Positions 1 through 13,446 of a stretch of DNA of 64,000 bases are shown piece by piece (the first letter of the stretch is position 1; each line of letters begins with the position of its first letter). Source of the DNA: Lophius americanus (Eukaryota; Chordata; Actinopteri; Lophiiformes; Lophiidae); assembly GCA_037951165.1 (NCBI GenBank), contig JBBDHG010000011.1, positions 5,917,001 through 5,981,000 of the forward strand. Reading direction: 5' to 3'. Position numbers and translations under genes: made by a program. The notes beneath the pieces are model-generated. The model did no database searches and had not been told where the DNA came from. It saw only the letters and a list, made by a program, of their open reading frames with translations.

Positions 1-639
1 TCATCTGCAGCACCAGTAGTTCAGGTGATAAGTTAAATATTGCACAGTTGATAATGTTTTGCACAGCAAGTAGCATATTGCACAGGTAGACATATTGTAC
101 ATCTAATCTGACTACGAGATAATTCTAAGGAGTTTGATGGATCTGGGCAGGAATTAATGTTTATAGCTCATCAGTTTGCACTTGGGGACCCTAAATATCC
201 TGCCAGAAAGTAAGAGCTGGAATCCTGGATGGAGAACGTGAGTTGGATCCGACACGATTTTCTGTGCCTGTTTGATGACAGAATGCTCGTAGATCACCTG
301 GAGGGATGGGTGGTTTATAAGCCCCATGATAAATGAACAAAATGAGTTTCCATTAAGAAGTGCAAAATATTTAAAATAAAGTACAAACTAAATTTGCTGA
401 CCATTTGTAGTTAGAATATTGTTACAAAATAGTGATCTTATTGATTTTGAGGTTGTACAAAGAAATTAATTTCAAGTTATGTTTTGTCTATATACAAAAC
501 AAGTTGCTGTTGATAATGTTGTTCATGTGTTCTATTAGAAGCACGCTGAAAATACTCAGAGCCTTAGCAGGAGTAGGTACAAAGTAGACGATAGAAGACT
601 GAGTCTGGAATATTCTTTCTAAGAGGGTCTCTGTATATT

Positions 640-840
640 CTAAATAATAGTGGGCCAAGAACTGAATGTTGTGGCACCCCCTTGTGAATTTGAACTATGT
701 CCGAAGTGTTCGTCCGAAATAGCATCATGTATCTCAATAGCATGGGTTCTGCCTCTTATAAAATCTGCACACCACCCAAATGCTTGATCAGAAAAACTAA
801 CAGCTGTAAGAGTTTTGATAAAAAAATATTTTTTTTTAAA
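640..840 (-). mobile_element. Possible LINE reverse-transcriptase relic
   Basis: The minus strand encodes FFIKTLTAVSFSDQAFGW then CADFIRGRTHAIEI and SQGGATTFSSWPTI. This matches the order L-x-K-L, SDQA-W, RTQ, VPQGSVLGPLLF of CR1/Rex1-type reverse transcriptases, with decay at the catalytic turn. It is short and diverged. Confidence 0.4.
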
Positions 841-2319
841 ATCCTTAGTATGGAGAGCAATAACCAAAATACTTCCTTGGTTAAGTATTTCTGAACATTT
901 TGACATTTAATGCTGGTCTTAGGAGAGACACAGTCGGCAGTGGTGCAGTCCCAACCAGCACCGTAACCTTTACACCTTTATCGTAGAAAATAAAAGACAC
1001 TCCTTTGTAGGCCCTTAGACTTGGCGTTGGTCTTCAATCATGTGCTACAGAAATATCCAATATCAATCCTGCTTTTCAAGGAAACTGCAAATAGCTACTG
1101 GCGGTCTGAGCGGCACATACAAGCAGAAATGTGTGTGAGAGATGGCCATCTTCACAGGATGCTCGGGGAAATTAAAAGAGCAATTGTACTGTGGTCTCCA
1201 TACGCTGTTTATTGATTGATTTGGACAGAGGTCCTTGCTGTATGACCACCAATGACCCTTACATCCAGCAGTAGTACCACGATCATTAAATTAGTACATC
1301 ATAAATCACCACGACTATTACCACGATGAAACAGGGGGCTGTGAGTCAGCCCCTGCTGCATCCTGCTAGTAATAGACATATAGGTTGCTGTGCCATGGTT
1401 CGCCAAAGAATCGCTTTGTGGTAGCATCCATTTGTTCTTCTCCATATTCTCCGTTTCTCGGAGCCACATAAAAAGTAGATATTTCGATTATAAAAATGTA
1501 TAGTCGTGTCGAAAATAAAGGGTGTGCATGTGTGCTATTAAGTGCTGAGGGTCGAGGAATCTGGGTTTTATTTAAACCCAATTCTTAGATGTAGTAAGAC
1601 TTCATTTCTTCTACAGGCTTCCCTTTGTCCGATTATTTACTGTTGCAAATTGTGCCTCCCCTTTTCCAATTCCCTAAACCATCTCTTCTATTTGCACTTC
1701 TTTTCACCATTCCCCACTCTTTCGCATCCAATAATACCTTATTGGTGCACTGATCTTTAGCTTCTCATCGGAGTCCAATGGATTTGGCCTTCAAGCCTTT
1801 GTGGTTTGCTCAAATTGTAGAAGACTGTTAAAAGCTTATCTTCATCTTTCCAGCAAATAAAGCAGACACAGCTTGTACAGCATTTGTGACTACACAATTC
1901 CTCTTATGCATTTCACAAACTACAGTTTTAAACTACTTTTGAAATCTTTAAAATTACCATAGCATTGAATTGTTTTTTGAAAGTAGTGAGGCTATTACCA
2001 TTGATCATCTTCATGTACTGATAACAAACAATCATATTCCCCAGAGGATGTAGACCAAGTATTTTGATAATGCATAACCTTTTGTCTAGAGGTACTATGA
2101 GATTTACATTTGTGAGTGAAATAATTTCCCATCTAAGAGATGGATTACCTTGACAATTGCTACAAATATTTATCCCAACATGAGATCACGGCTGCAGTTC
2201 TTTGGTGGGGAATAGAGTAATGACAGGTGGGGCGTGGTAAACATAAGTAAAATGTGTCTATTTGTGTCTATCTTAATTAATGTCTTTCTTTATTGACAGT
2301 AAAAAAATAACGTACACAT

Positions 2320-2560
2320 CGGCGGATTTAGCTGCGGGCAACGTAGGTGCCCATCCAGGGCAGCATATAACATGGGGCCGGCACTAGGGCACGCTTCAAT
2401 AAAAGATATCTGAAAAGTAACATGTTGCACATCAAGTCAATCAGAATTTCAGCATTTGGGTCAATGAAGCTTGTGGAAACCCTTGTGAGCCGGCAGGTTT
2501 TTGTCTGCAAAGGAGGATCCCACATTCAGAGGAGGGAGACAATGATAAAGCTCCTGCTAG
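2320..2560 (-). repeat. Possible DNA-transposon-like patch
   Basis: The text GGCGGATTTAGCTGCGGGCA, GCCCATCCAGGGCAGCATAT and GGCACTAGGGCACGC recalls a repeat with hAT/zinc-finger-type transposase origin. It is diverged and I cannot show an end, so this is weak. Confidence 0.3.
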
Positions 2561-2830
2561 TGTTGGACCTTTTCCAAAAACAATTCATTTCTTCCTCGCT
2601 CTAAGGTCTATGTGGGTATAAAATTTGAAAATGATCATTGCAAATAGTTTTTGATTCATCACGTTTACATGAGGAACCAGCTGCTTTGGACAGGGGAGCT
2701 GCAGCGGCATTTTTTTTTTTTACATTTCTGCTACAAATTTCACAAATAGCCTCCTCCAAGATTTTGGACAATCCTTTATCAATTGAATTAAAGCCAAACC
2801 ATGTCCATAGCGGGGCTGTGGTGCCAATAA

Positions 2831-2846
2831 ATGAATGAATGAATGA
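2831..2846 (+). repeat. (AATG)n microsatellite
   Basis: Four tandem ATGA units follow a short repeat-like segment ending CCAATAA. Confidence 0.7.
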
Positions 2847-3029
2847 AAAACTTTTAAGCTCCTCATGAGAAAAATCTTCAGAGGTGCTACTTAAGAATAA
2901 TAGGAGATAATAGGAGCAAAAAAGGGGCCAAATTATGTGAAACGACCCAGAAACAGTGATGAAATCATATTTCTGTTTTACATAAATGAATGGCGGGAAT
3001 TCAAATGATTGTCCAAACTAATTGCAGTT

Positions 3030-3185
3030 ATGAGAATCAGAATCAGAAATATTTTATTGATCCTGGGAATAAATTAGCTCCCTACAGACTCTCCTTAAAA
3101 AACTTTTAGAGTGGAAGGGAGAGTACAGATAAGAAAACTATAGAAAACTATATATAAAACAATGTATGTATATAAGTATAGGAAT
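3030..3185 (+). repeat. TCAGAATCAGAA-type repeat
   Basis: GAGAATCAGAATCAGAAATA followed by TTTTATTGATCCTGGG resembles a repeat found widely in ray-finned fishes. The adjacent TATATATA-like text may be part of it. Confidence 0.45.
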
Positions 3186-4689
3186 TTGACAATATATTAT
3201 AATAATATAAGACTTATATTGGAAAGTGCAAGCAGGTTATTAATAATTAGAATTGTTTTGATTCCAGATGTAATTCATTTGAATATAAAGTGTTTATCCG
3301 AAGTGTCTGTCATCCGCCCTGATGGAGTTAAATGGATGGAGTTAAACCCCCTGGAGAAGTCAAAGAACATGTTCTCTTACAGTGCTAGCTAGTGCTGTTA
3401 ATTTGTCCATTTGGCCAAAAAAAGTGAGCTAAAATAACTGCTATCTGAACCACAATTGAATAATTGTATCATGCATGTAATGAATAACCCATCACTGTGT
3501 TGCTTCCATCCACCAATTACACCAATTTTAACTCTATGAGGGAGAGAATTGCATCCCAAAATTCAGATAAGAAAAATTTGAATCAGTTGAAAAATAAACG
3601 ATTCAGTGTAAACAGCTTGTACTGGATCCCTTATGTGCATCATAACTGAAGAATGGAGAGTACCGCACATTCCAAGACCTCTCATTTCTGCTGGATGGAC
3701 TATGGCTGACTATAGTGGGGCTGAAAAGGGGCTAGCAGTTTTAGCCTAGCTCTTTCTTGGCTGAAACCAAAGCCTTTTTTCCAAACTATCTGTCAATCAA
3801 AGCCAAATCATTCAACCCAAAGTCAATCAAATCATCAGTCCACAGACAGCATCCCCTTTGTCACCAAACCAAGATATTAGGACGAGACAAGTGTAAGAGA
3901 TGAGAGACAAGGAAAGTGGAATATGATAATTATTTGTATTTGTTATTTATGATATTGGTATTGAACACCAAATGTCCAACAAAATGGAAAGAGAAGCAGG
4001 TTGTCAGCACATCTTTGATAGACTTAAAAGAAGGTGCGTGAGGGAAATGGGGACAAGGGGGGAGGAGAAGTGATCCCTCCCCCATGGCAAGGGAGGGATG
4101 GGACACATGGTCGTCAAGGTGACACTGTAAGGCCTATGAATAAAGTGTTTACCCAGCATTCTATGTGCCAGTGCATTAGATAAGTGCATCATCCCAACGA
4201 GGTCACTCCCTGGCTGTCAATCACCTGGTCTCAGAGCAGACGCTTGTTACCAGAGTCTTTTCGAAGGGGACTCTTGGAAAAGTTAATTTTGAGAGTAAAT
4301 GTATATTGCAAGACGTGAACATTGATTCAAATCACAGTGGTGGAAAGAAACGGTAGAAAGGATGAAGGATGTATGCCTCGGCACACCGGAGGCAGCTGAC
4401 ATTCAAATATGTAAGACACATTTCATGGTCCACATGCTCATAGTGACTGCAGTCTTACACTGATGCTTAGTAAGTATAACGTTAAGCACCGTCTTAGTTT
4501 TGGGTGTTAGGATGTTACATTTAATAATCACTGCTGAACACGAAGAATGCCATAATCTTTAGTCACAGACTAACGTATCTGAGAAATTAGAAACTGTTGA
4601 CCAGTTGATATTACTAGAAAAATGTTCTAAATCCCCAGCACTATTAGGAATAATGCTTGGGGGAATATCGCTAATAGATTTCATGGCAT

Positions 4690-4855
4690 CCAATCTTCTT
4701 CTTGCAGCTGTTCCCTTAAGGGGTTGCCACAACATGTTTCATGTCCCGCACATTGATTTGGCAGAGGTTTTATGTCGGATGCCCTTTCTGACACAACATT
4801 CCCCATTTAATCGGGCTTGGTATCAGCAATAGAAGTATACTGATTACTAACCCCA
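4690..4855 (+). repeat. Short teleost interspersed repeat
   Basis: It carries GCAGAGGTTTTATGTCGGAT, GCCCTTTCTGACACAACATT and CCCCATTTAATCGGGCTTGG, a text common in fish genomes. It is non-coding. Confidence 0.5.
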
Positions 4856-6519
4856 GTCAACAGTTGTTTTTTTTGTTTATTTCATGGCATCCAATAGTTG
4901 CAGGAATGTTTTCATCTGGACAAAATCTGTTAATGAGGTGAAATAGTAACTGATAATAATTCATGGATTTCATATTTTGCGGGAAAAAAAAAATTATTCA
5001 TAGTGAAAGTATTTATAAGTATTGTTCTGAATACATGGTTGACAAATGAGCGTGAACTGTTTGATTCAATTGTGCTTCACAAATGTAACAATACGGCGGG
5101 ACAAATTTAAGCTGACAGGACCCTTAAATCTGCAAATATATGCTTCTCCTTTGTCTCCTGTAATTATTACCTGCAGCCATTAGCAGTACCCTGAGAGGCA
5201 TCACTCTCATTAAGAATGAATCCCCTCTAGTTTGTCTAGGAGCTCTGTCCCTCTCAGGCCCCTGTGTGGAAACACCATAATAGGATGATGGCTGATGAAG
5301 GGGATACTGTAAGAGAAGCCATGGGCTGTGTCGTGCTGCTATTCTGTGCTTGCGTCATCAATATTCCGGCAATTCCTCCGTGTATGAAGCAGGCTGTGGA
5401 TAATGGATGAGAGGTGACTAAAAGACCGCCGTGAGCTGCTACCCATCTCCAGGAGCAAAAGATACCATCTTAAAAATGGGATTGTGCTTCAGTAAGATGG
5501 GTTCAGCTTCATTTATTTTATTTTATGTACTCATACAATTTACAATCCGGACCAATTCATGGCTAAATTTAAGATTTAAGGCAAAAAATGGATGTCGTTG
5601 TCAAAGACTTACAGTATATGAGGAGAAATAATTATCACAAAAGGGTCAATTAAACTTTATGTTTACCATTAATATATAGATTATGTCTGTGAATTATACT
5701 TCAGGTATATTGCATGTATCAATTAAATTATTGTCCTCACTAGTTTAGAACAAACACCAAACGTACTTATTTATTTCCAAGTAAACAAATTAAATAATCA
5801 AATAATAACAGTATAATAAATGACTAGTGAAAGAAGTAACATCTTTTCTGAAGTAAAATGATAAATATGTGTTAAAAGGCGGCAGGTTTATTTTCATATT
5901 ACTGTTTCAGCTCACTGCCAGCAAAGGAATCGATTTAACCCCTGATTCACGACGACAATTGTTAGCAATCATATAATTCGTGTTTAGTTTATGGTCATCA
6001 CCAAATAAATCAGCAAACATCCATTCATACAGGTGTTTCAAAAAGTCTTTTGCTGATGAACCCACTTCATGATGGAAGGCGTTATGCAGCAATGACGTCC
6101 ACAAACCACATAAATCCGAAGAGAAAACCCTCTGAGTGTACACTGATCCTGACGTCCTTCACCTACAGCTCAGGCCTGAACTGTTATTTGTCCTATAAAA
6201 CGCCTCTTCATTATCTGCGGTTTTAAGTATTCGTAGCCCTAATTGAGGGACACATATAATCACAGAGTGACATTAAACACAAAGACATAGTAGGTGTTAC
6301 ATGATGTGAAGCAAAAGCAACAGGACAAAAGTCAGACACAAGAATTATTCAGAAAACACCTCCTGAAGAGACAGAAGAATCGGTGTGTCTGCAGGTGATT
6401 GGTTTTCCAAGCTTTAAATGAAGCCATAGATGGAATAGCAGAAAGCAGTAATAGATTTTACACAGACGGGCAATAGACACAACACTTATATGATTTGGAT
6501 TGAATTACTTTAATTGTGT

Positions 6520-6830
6520 TTCTAGTACCTCGGATAAGAACCAGGCCCGATGGAAAGCCCCCTTGGAGGATGGCCGACAGCACCTTGTGGATGTTTTTTA
6601 CTTTTTCGATGGGCAGGCCCATCACCGGCTTAGCCATCAGATGCTTGGTGATATTTTCAACCCTTAGAAGCCTCCCAAGTGTTAGTAAATTTTGTAAAAA
6701 TTGCTAGAATGCCTGGAATGATGTACTCGTCTCCCATGTCAACACTGAGGGGTTCCAATTTTACATCTTTCTCCCAGAATGCTGTGTCCCGGCCATTTCA
6801 CTCATGTCCTCAGTGACTGAACGGAGGACT
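6520..6830 (-). pseudogene. Unidentified coding-like relic
   Basis: The minus strand translates to EPLSVDMGDEYIIPGILAIF in one frame and, after a frameshift, to KHLMAKPVMGLPIEKVKNIH and VLSAILQGGFPSGLVLIRG. Base composition is higher in GC than the surroundings. No splice sites frame it cleanly. It could be a processed pseudogene fragment or a mobile-element protein; I do not recognise the protein, and chance cannot be excluded. Confidence 0.3.
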
Positions 6831-8318
6831 GACGGATAAGATGAAAAGTCTGCAGTGTTTAATATTTAAAAAGATTATGGTGATATTTAATTGTTTTTAT
6901 TATTTAACATACTCCTGCCTGTTTGAGAAGAACAAATATTGGGAAACAATGAGCTCCGCTATGTTGTTAACATGACGTCAGCCTCTCTGCAGCACCTTGA
7001 TCCCCAAGGACTGACATCGATGTCCGAGACACTGAACGGGCGCAGAAACCGACTCAGTATTGAGTTATTTTGTTCGACACAGAGTTGGAGCAAGTTGTTT
7101 AATGCTGCCGCATGTTTGATAGTCAGTCTAAAGTGTTACTGCTATACTTTGCTGCTACACAACAACTGTAGACCGTAGAAAGTTGACAATAAATATATAT
7201 TAAAAAAAATCAACTCTAAAAGGTAATTAATAAGCTATAACGTAAAAACAGAAAACCTTTTGCCTTTTTAGATACTAAATAAAAGATAAGTCTAGCTTTA
7301 AGCCTGGCAGGCCGTCAGGCTATTACAGACTCGGTAACACATTGACAGCTTTACCTCTTTGTTTTCCTTTTCTTAGTATCACACAAAATCTATTCTTTAT
7401 AATATTGTTTCAGGTTCAGAACCTTTATAATGTTTATAAAGAGAGTAATATTTAAATACAAGACCGTGATAAACTACATCCTTCTATGCACATTTTTTAT
7501 CAGAATCACATACCTGTTAGTTTGATTATACTTTTAAGTAAACTTCTGCTGCTTTTAAAAGTCTTTGTGTACATATTTTTAGAGACTGATAAGGCATATT
7601 TATACATGGGTGCGGTTGATGACAGCCAATGATTACTATCACAGGCAAAGGAAAATAGTTGGCGTTCACCACTACACACAAACTCAAACACACACACATA
7701 CAAAACAGGAAATGTTTGAAATTCTAACAAGTAACGATGTGACATCCGACCATTTAAACTGCTGTTGCCCAATTTTTGAACCAAAGTTACACAAAAACCA
7801 AGTGCAGATATTCTCTTTGTCTCATGTGGCAAGCAGACCAAACCTTAGCGTTTGCTCCAGGTCACAGCCACGTTCTGTGCTCTCTACTGTTCCCCCGTAC
7901 ATGAAAGATCAAGTAGACCCCAGATGTTTACTTTCCTTTCCTCTCTCTGCTTGTTAATCACTGTCTCAGCTCCTTACTCTACGCGCGTAGTGGCCACACA
8001 GCAGTGCATACAAACTCAGACAAAACACAGAAATGTGAGCTTTGGCGTCAAAAAGCTCGCTGCGAAAGAACGGCCATCTGCATTATGAGTTTGACGCTCA
8101 CTTATGACCGAGTAAAGTATTAAAGAAGAAAAATAGGAAGCGTAACATTACGCCCCTTTAAATCCTGCACTAATAACCTCCATTCTGCTGCAGTCTGAGC
8201 CATTCCTCTTTGTTCAGAGGGTAGAGAGAAGAAGAGTGAGAGGTACTGCCAAGTTAGGGTCAGGAAAGTGTTAAGGTGTACCGTAAGAGTAGCAGAAAGA
8301 GTTTTTATTCAAACTTAC

Positions 8319-8351
8319 CAAATCTGACTCCTCACTGCCGGAGTGATACAT
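8319..8351 (-). CDS. cacnb2: Candidate cacnb2 alternative short first exon
   Basis: An 11-codon ATG exon reads MYHSGSEESDL and ends at a strong donor, TTG|GTAAGT, in phase 0. The codon two before the ATG is an in-frame TGA, so the start is fixed. Calcium channel beta3 and beta4 subunits start with MYD...EDSEA and join directly to exon 3 at the same phase. This exon has the same look and lies downstream of exon 2, where CACNB2 places its shorter alternative first exons. It follows a GC-rich leader of about 330 bases and a TATA-like sequence. Exon 3 is outside the window, so the junction cannot be confirmed. Confidence 0.5.
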
Positions 8352-8720
8352 TTCTGCTCAACCCAACTCTGTGCTGTTCAGCCCGGCTGGGAGAAAACCT
8401 CCTCAGCTGCTGCCCATCTCTTCCCGGGGCACAGGAACTCCGACCAGTCCGCCTGCCTTACTTCTACAAATACTAGTCCCAGCTCCGGAGAAGAACTACT
8501 TCACGGGGAAAGTTTGAGCCGGAGGGGAGACATTTGTTCCTCTCAGCCCTTCGTTGGCCTACTTTATTCCCTGCGAGGCAAAGAAAAGACAAACGTCTTT
8601 CCCACGCTGGGAGAACACTCCTTCAGAGCGTCGCAACCGTCCTCAAGCCCCAAAAACAAGCCCCCCTGCCCCTCTCCCCTCTCCCCTCCCACGCACACAC
8701 ACACACATATATAGACTCTC
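8352..8720 (-). promoter_or_regulatory. Candidate internal cacnb2 promoter and 5' leader
   Basis: The stretch is clearly more GC-rich than its surroundings. A TATA-like octamer (TATATATG, minus strand) lies at 8713-8706, giving an expected start near 8680. The leader contains two very short upstream reading frames (starting ATGTCTCCC and ATGGGCAGC) before the MYHSG start codon. The CA-rich microsatellite beside it could be coincidental. Confidence 0.4.
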
Positions 8721-8775
8721 TCTGTTTCACACACACAATCACTCACACACATACACACTCACACAAACACACAGT
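8692..8775 (+). repeat. CA-rich microsatellite, interrupted
   Basis: Several CA runs are separated by TATATA and TCTCTC segments. The TATA-like octamer of the candidate promoter lies inside it, which weakens that promoter call. Confidence 0.8.
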
Positions 8776-11700
8776 TAGGAAGTAAGATCTCTGGCCAACA
8801 GGGCGACCTGAAAATTCCAGAGAGCACCAAAAGCAGCTGTAGAAGCTTTTTATGTCTGTATGAGTGTGTGATCCTGGGAGTTTACATGTGTTCCGCTTTG
8901 CCTTAAAGAGGTTACACTCTGAGGAGAGGAAGGCTATCGGATTTGGTCTTGCACATGTTGTAGAGACCAAAACGTCAGGAAGTAATTATCTTCACTACAT
9001 TGACGTACCATATATATAAGCTTTCATCATCAAGGGGACCAAAGCCATTGAAACCTTCCGCTTTGGGTATTTGGTGGAACACAATTCTGTTTGTCTTAGG
9101 TTAGAATCAAGAGAAAAGTTACTTTGAAGAGGTTATAACACTCTAAAACAATCTTCATAAAATTAAAGTCATATAAAAGTCGGTTGAGTAATTAAGTGAC
9201 AGACATCTATTTGCTGTCACAGCTCCAGTGTAATGAAGATGGTTGGTACCTGAGAAACTGCAGTGGTTTCTATAAACCTTCAAAGAAACTCTGAGCAGAT
9301 CTATCTGTCAGTGACTGGACATCAGACGCTCTGCAGCTCTGATGTGTGTTTTGTGATGACGCTGCTGTAATGTCAAGTTCAGCATTTCATTCAATTAAAT
9401 CAGTAAAATGTGAGTCAAAACCTGAGCTGGAAACCACCCCTACAGCTGAACCACAATTTAAACCCCCCCCCCCAAAGAAACTCATGTTAATGTTCCTGTT
9501 ATGAGGAAGAGGGGAATGCAGCTGGAAAAACATGTCCCTACAAAAACCTACTAACTGAACCGCAAAGACGAAAGCTGAGAATTCAGTTAGATTTTATGTC
9601 CATTCCATACAACTAGAAAATGACAAGCCCTGGGCTTTATTCAACATCCCAGTAAAGCCCAGATTTGTATATTTCGGTGGGGAGAAAATATTTTCTGGAC
9701 AACCCAGCCTAAATCCTGGATTATAATGTGTTTGATCAGGGTTAACCCCCTTTTGAAGATTATCATACAAAACGTGTACTCAGCACGTGACAAACTGTGG
9801 GATAGTTATCCTAATCTCTCCAGGACAATGGCTGCAGGTCCTGGTTCACCCATTTCAAATAAAACTCTCCGCAAAAACACTATAAAAAACAGTTTATTTA
9901 TTAAATCTATTTAATTCAGACTCTTTTATTCAATTAATATTCTTAAACAGTCAGTTTATTATCATTAGAACATATCAATACATTTAAAAATCGTACATCT
10001 TCTGTACGATAAGAGGTTCTGCACTGTTTAGGGCACAAGTAATGAGTATTTGTGGGAATTCATTTTGATGAATTCTTTCATTACTTGGCCTGCAGAAAGT
10101 CAAAAATATCTATAGATGTTGTGGAATCCCAAAACTGAAATGTTCAGTTTACTGTCATGAAAAAACTTAAATTCACATTTCTGAACCTGCAGAGAATTCT
10201 TAGACGTCTCAAAACAAAATATGTATTCAGTCGAAACCACACAGGGGTAATATGGGGTCAAGGTAAAGGAAGGTGAAAAGCAGAATTTAAATAAAGTCAG
10301 GCCTCGAGGCAAATCCTCCACATGCTGTGTGTGATGACAGTTAATCTGATGTTAATGTGATATGTGATGATGTGCAAATTCACAAAAATATAACTATTCA
10401 TCTGAAGTCTGTACCACACTACCAGAAAATCAAATAAATGGAAAAAGCTAAATGATCATAATGAAAAACAAAATGTTTAAATTGGCTGCATGCTTATGAA
10501 TCCCGGTATTTTGCCAGGATTTAAAGTACTGTGTTAAATGAATGTAATGTATTCACTAAAACCTGATACAAGCTGTTTTCAATATAAAAAATGAATTAAA
10601 GCAAACAGAGATATAGTCCAGATGAGCTGCTTTATTTAAGTAATTACTGTAACATCATAATATAATAACATTCTTCAGTGTCGACGGCAAATTAGCTCTG
10701 AACGAGTTCTCTCAATGGGATTTGATGGATCAATGTCTTCTAGTTCTGCCAGGGCTGCGAAATCAGTGCTGGCATCGCCTTTGGCTTATCGATCCGTGTA
10801 CATTTACACAATGACGTCAACAGGCATTCAGTCTGACATGCACACAAAGGCCAACAAGAATAGCTTACAGAACCAGTGTGCAGTAATTGGACGAGGGCGG
10901 ATCAATATAACATCCCAATGTGCTTCACTTTGAAAAAAAAAAGACTTTGCAAACAGTTGTTTCCTTTAATTACACAATAAAAATAAGGAGTCTGATGAAA
11001 GACTAATGTCTGATTCTGCTGCACTTATATTCTGATGCAATAAATCCTACTTACATAGAGTTTCTAATATTAAGTTGGCGCCCACTAAAAGCTTAAAAAA
11101 GCTCATCACAACACTGTATAATACCTCCAAATCCTCCAAAGTGGTTGAATCAACCCTCTCTGAGACAGTTTCAGCAAAAACTGAATATAACCTTCATGGA
11201 GGCAGGATTTATTACTGTGCTGTTGTATTAGAAAACATTAGTTTTAGCTGCTGCTGTAGAACCTGCTAAACTGGAAATCAAGTGTATATTATGGACCAAA
11301 TATAGAGAAATGAGCTGCATCACGGAACCAGCAACTCTTAGCTATGTGTGAATCTGAAGAATCAATGTGTCGGCATCCCTGCAGCTCTGTCCCTTATGTT
11401 TGGACCAAACTTAATGTGATGTTTTAATTTCCCCCACCACAACTACTCCCTCTAATGTACAGACAAACCTGCAGTGGAATCCTTGAATACTACAAGCTTT
11501 ATTCTGTGGAGTATATCTGCCTTTAAATTGATGGATTCTACAATTTTGTCAAATCTGACAATTATTCTAAAAATCAAGGTCATGTATGTGCTTTTAATCA
11601 TTATGACGACAATGTAGGGGATACAGGCTCAGAGGATTTATTATTTCACAATAAGATAAATAAAAAATATACTAGTCTTCTCTAACTAAGTAGCTTAAAA

Positions 11701-13446
11701 TTATACAACAGGAAGTCTTTCCGTTCAAAGCAGTGTTAATGTTTGTAAAGTTCAGCCTACTGCATTTTAATGTGGGTGAAAAAGATTTCTTATTATTTTT
11801 AATACTGTAGTAACTATTTGAGATTCATTTCTATTGATTGATTTAATTATTGATTACATTTTTCATAACTAAACTTGACTCTCTTTTTATCAAAGTTGTT
11901 GTACGTCAGAATTCAGAGCCAATGTTGTGTGCTCAAGTACACTTAATGTTCATGTTTCCTACCCAGCAGTTAAAAACCTAAACTAGGACAAATAATCACA
12001 TTTCAGACCAGAGATTTTCTCTCTTTTTATCATTTTGCTTACTAATTTGAAGTACAAGTGTGAGGGATTAAGGGGAAAAAGAGAGAACTCAACTGTTTTT
12101 ATTAGAATTGAATGAGCTTTTCTTATTAACAGAAGGGGGGTGGGGGTCCACATATTGTACTAATATAGGAATCAGAAGGGGCCACGAGTAGGGCTGGTCG
12201 ATTAACTGCTAAAAAAATCGCAGTCAAGATTCGCTTGTCAGGATATTGGTTGATTTGTGATAAATTAATACAATATCATAACCCACAAAATAAGTAATTC
12301 TGCCGGCGACCAACAACGTTTTTTATGTCGTATGTGCTACTACAACATAAAGTTAACTTAAACTTAGAGCAATCAACAATCAAATCAATGAAGATCTGTC
12401 TGAGAGTTCCATCTGAGGGCATTGTGCTTTGCCAAGAATGCCATTCAACAAATTTAAAATTCCAAGTGCTAGAGGATAAATGTTGCAATTTCCCTGCAAG
12501 AAATAAATCCCTTCCAAAGGGTCGCTATTTACTACAGGCTTAAGTCTTAAATAAGTAGGTACAGCCCACTACTTGGTTGATCCTGAAGACAGTACTATCT
12601 GATATTTATGAAACAATATATCATCTGTCCGCACATATTTTAGATCTCACGAAAAAACATACACTATGTACAGTATGCCAGTTAAATACTTACTGTTTAG
12701 AGCTTATACTCTTTGTGGACTGACTGAAGTGGTTCCATAGTATGAAAGAATCCTAAATGTGGAGGGTTTGCATTGTATGCTGGGAACTTTTTCATATTGT
12801 TGACACATTTTGTGCTTAAATTAAAAACAGCTGGTTTGTATTTGTTATCTTTTTATAAAAACATGGTAAAATATGAATGTGAGGGTTTCATTTGTGAGAT
12901 GCTGGTATGTGAACTCTGTATGTATTGGTCTAAAAAAGTATTGGGCAAAGTACCAGTGCCAGAACAACTCTACTATATATGTTAATGTTAAATTTAAATC
13001 AGGACTATTCTGATCTCGATGCAGAATATCTATATTAGAGTGGGAAATGTACGCTGGGTTATGATTTACATCTAATGAACCCCCCAGGGCCAGCTTCCTG
13101 CATCTGACTGAGGTTACCTAGCTGCAACAAAAGCCAGGCAACTTGAGCCTTGGGACCATCTCTAATTATCAGAGAATGAGAGAAAGGAAAACAGGGAAAA
13201 TTAGTGAGAGAGAGTGATATACGGAGGGAGTGAGAAAAAAGATGGAGATGTGAAAGAGAGATAAAACCCCAGCTGTTCCGTTTCATGCTGCCTCTGGAAT
13301 CGACTTGTGAGTTACACTGCTTTTTCCTTCAATTAAAATTCTCAAGGATAGGATCGAGACCAATGAACAGACCTTTTCACTGGATGTAATCGACATGTGG
13401 AAAGAGGAACTTAACCCTGCAGATTGTCTTTCTCCTACAGAAATAC

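Larger units (their letters stand above)
1..8318. other. Presumed cacnb2 intron, left part
   Basis: No exon with splice-site and homology support was found. The stretch holds a LINE reverse-transcriptase relic (640-840), a DNA-transposon-like patch (2320-2560), an AATG repeat, a TCAGAATCAGAA-type repeat, a fish repeat at 4690-4855 and an unidentified coding-like relic on the minus strand (6520-6830). The rest is AT-rich unique DNA. Its status as an intron is inferred from cacnb2 continuing leftward. Confidence 0.5.

Noticed and set aside
8343..8714. A 123-codon plus-strand frame in the GC-rich block
   Set aside because: It runs opposite to the candidate cacnb2 leader, ends in CA-repeat-derived His-Thr text and has no family similarity.
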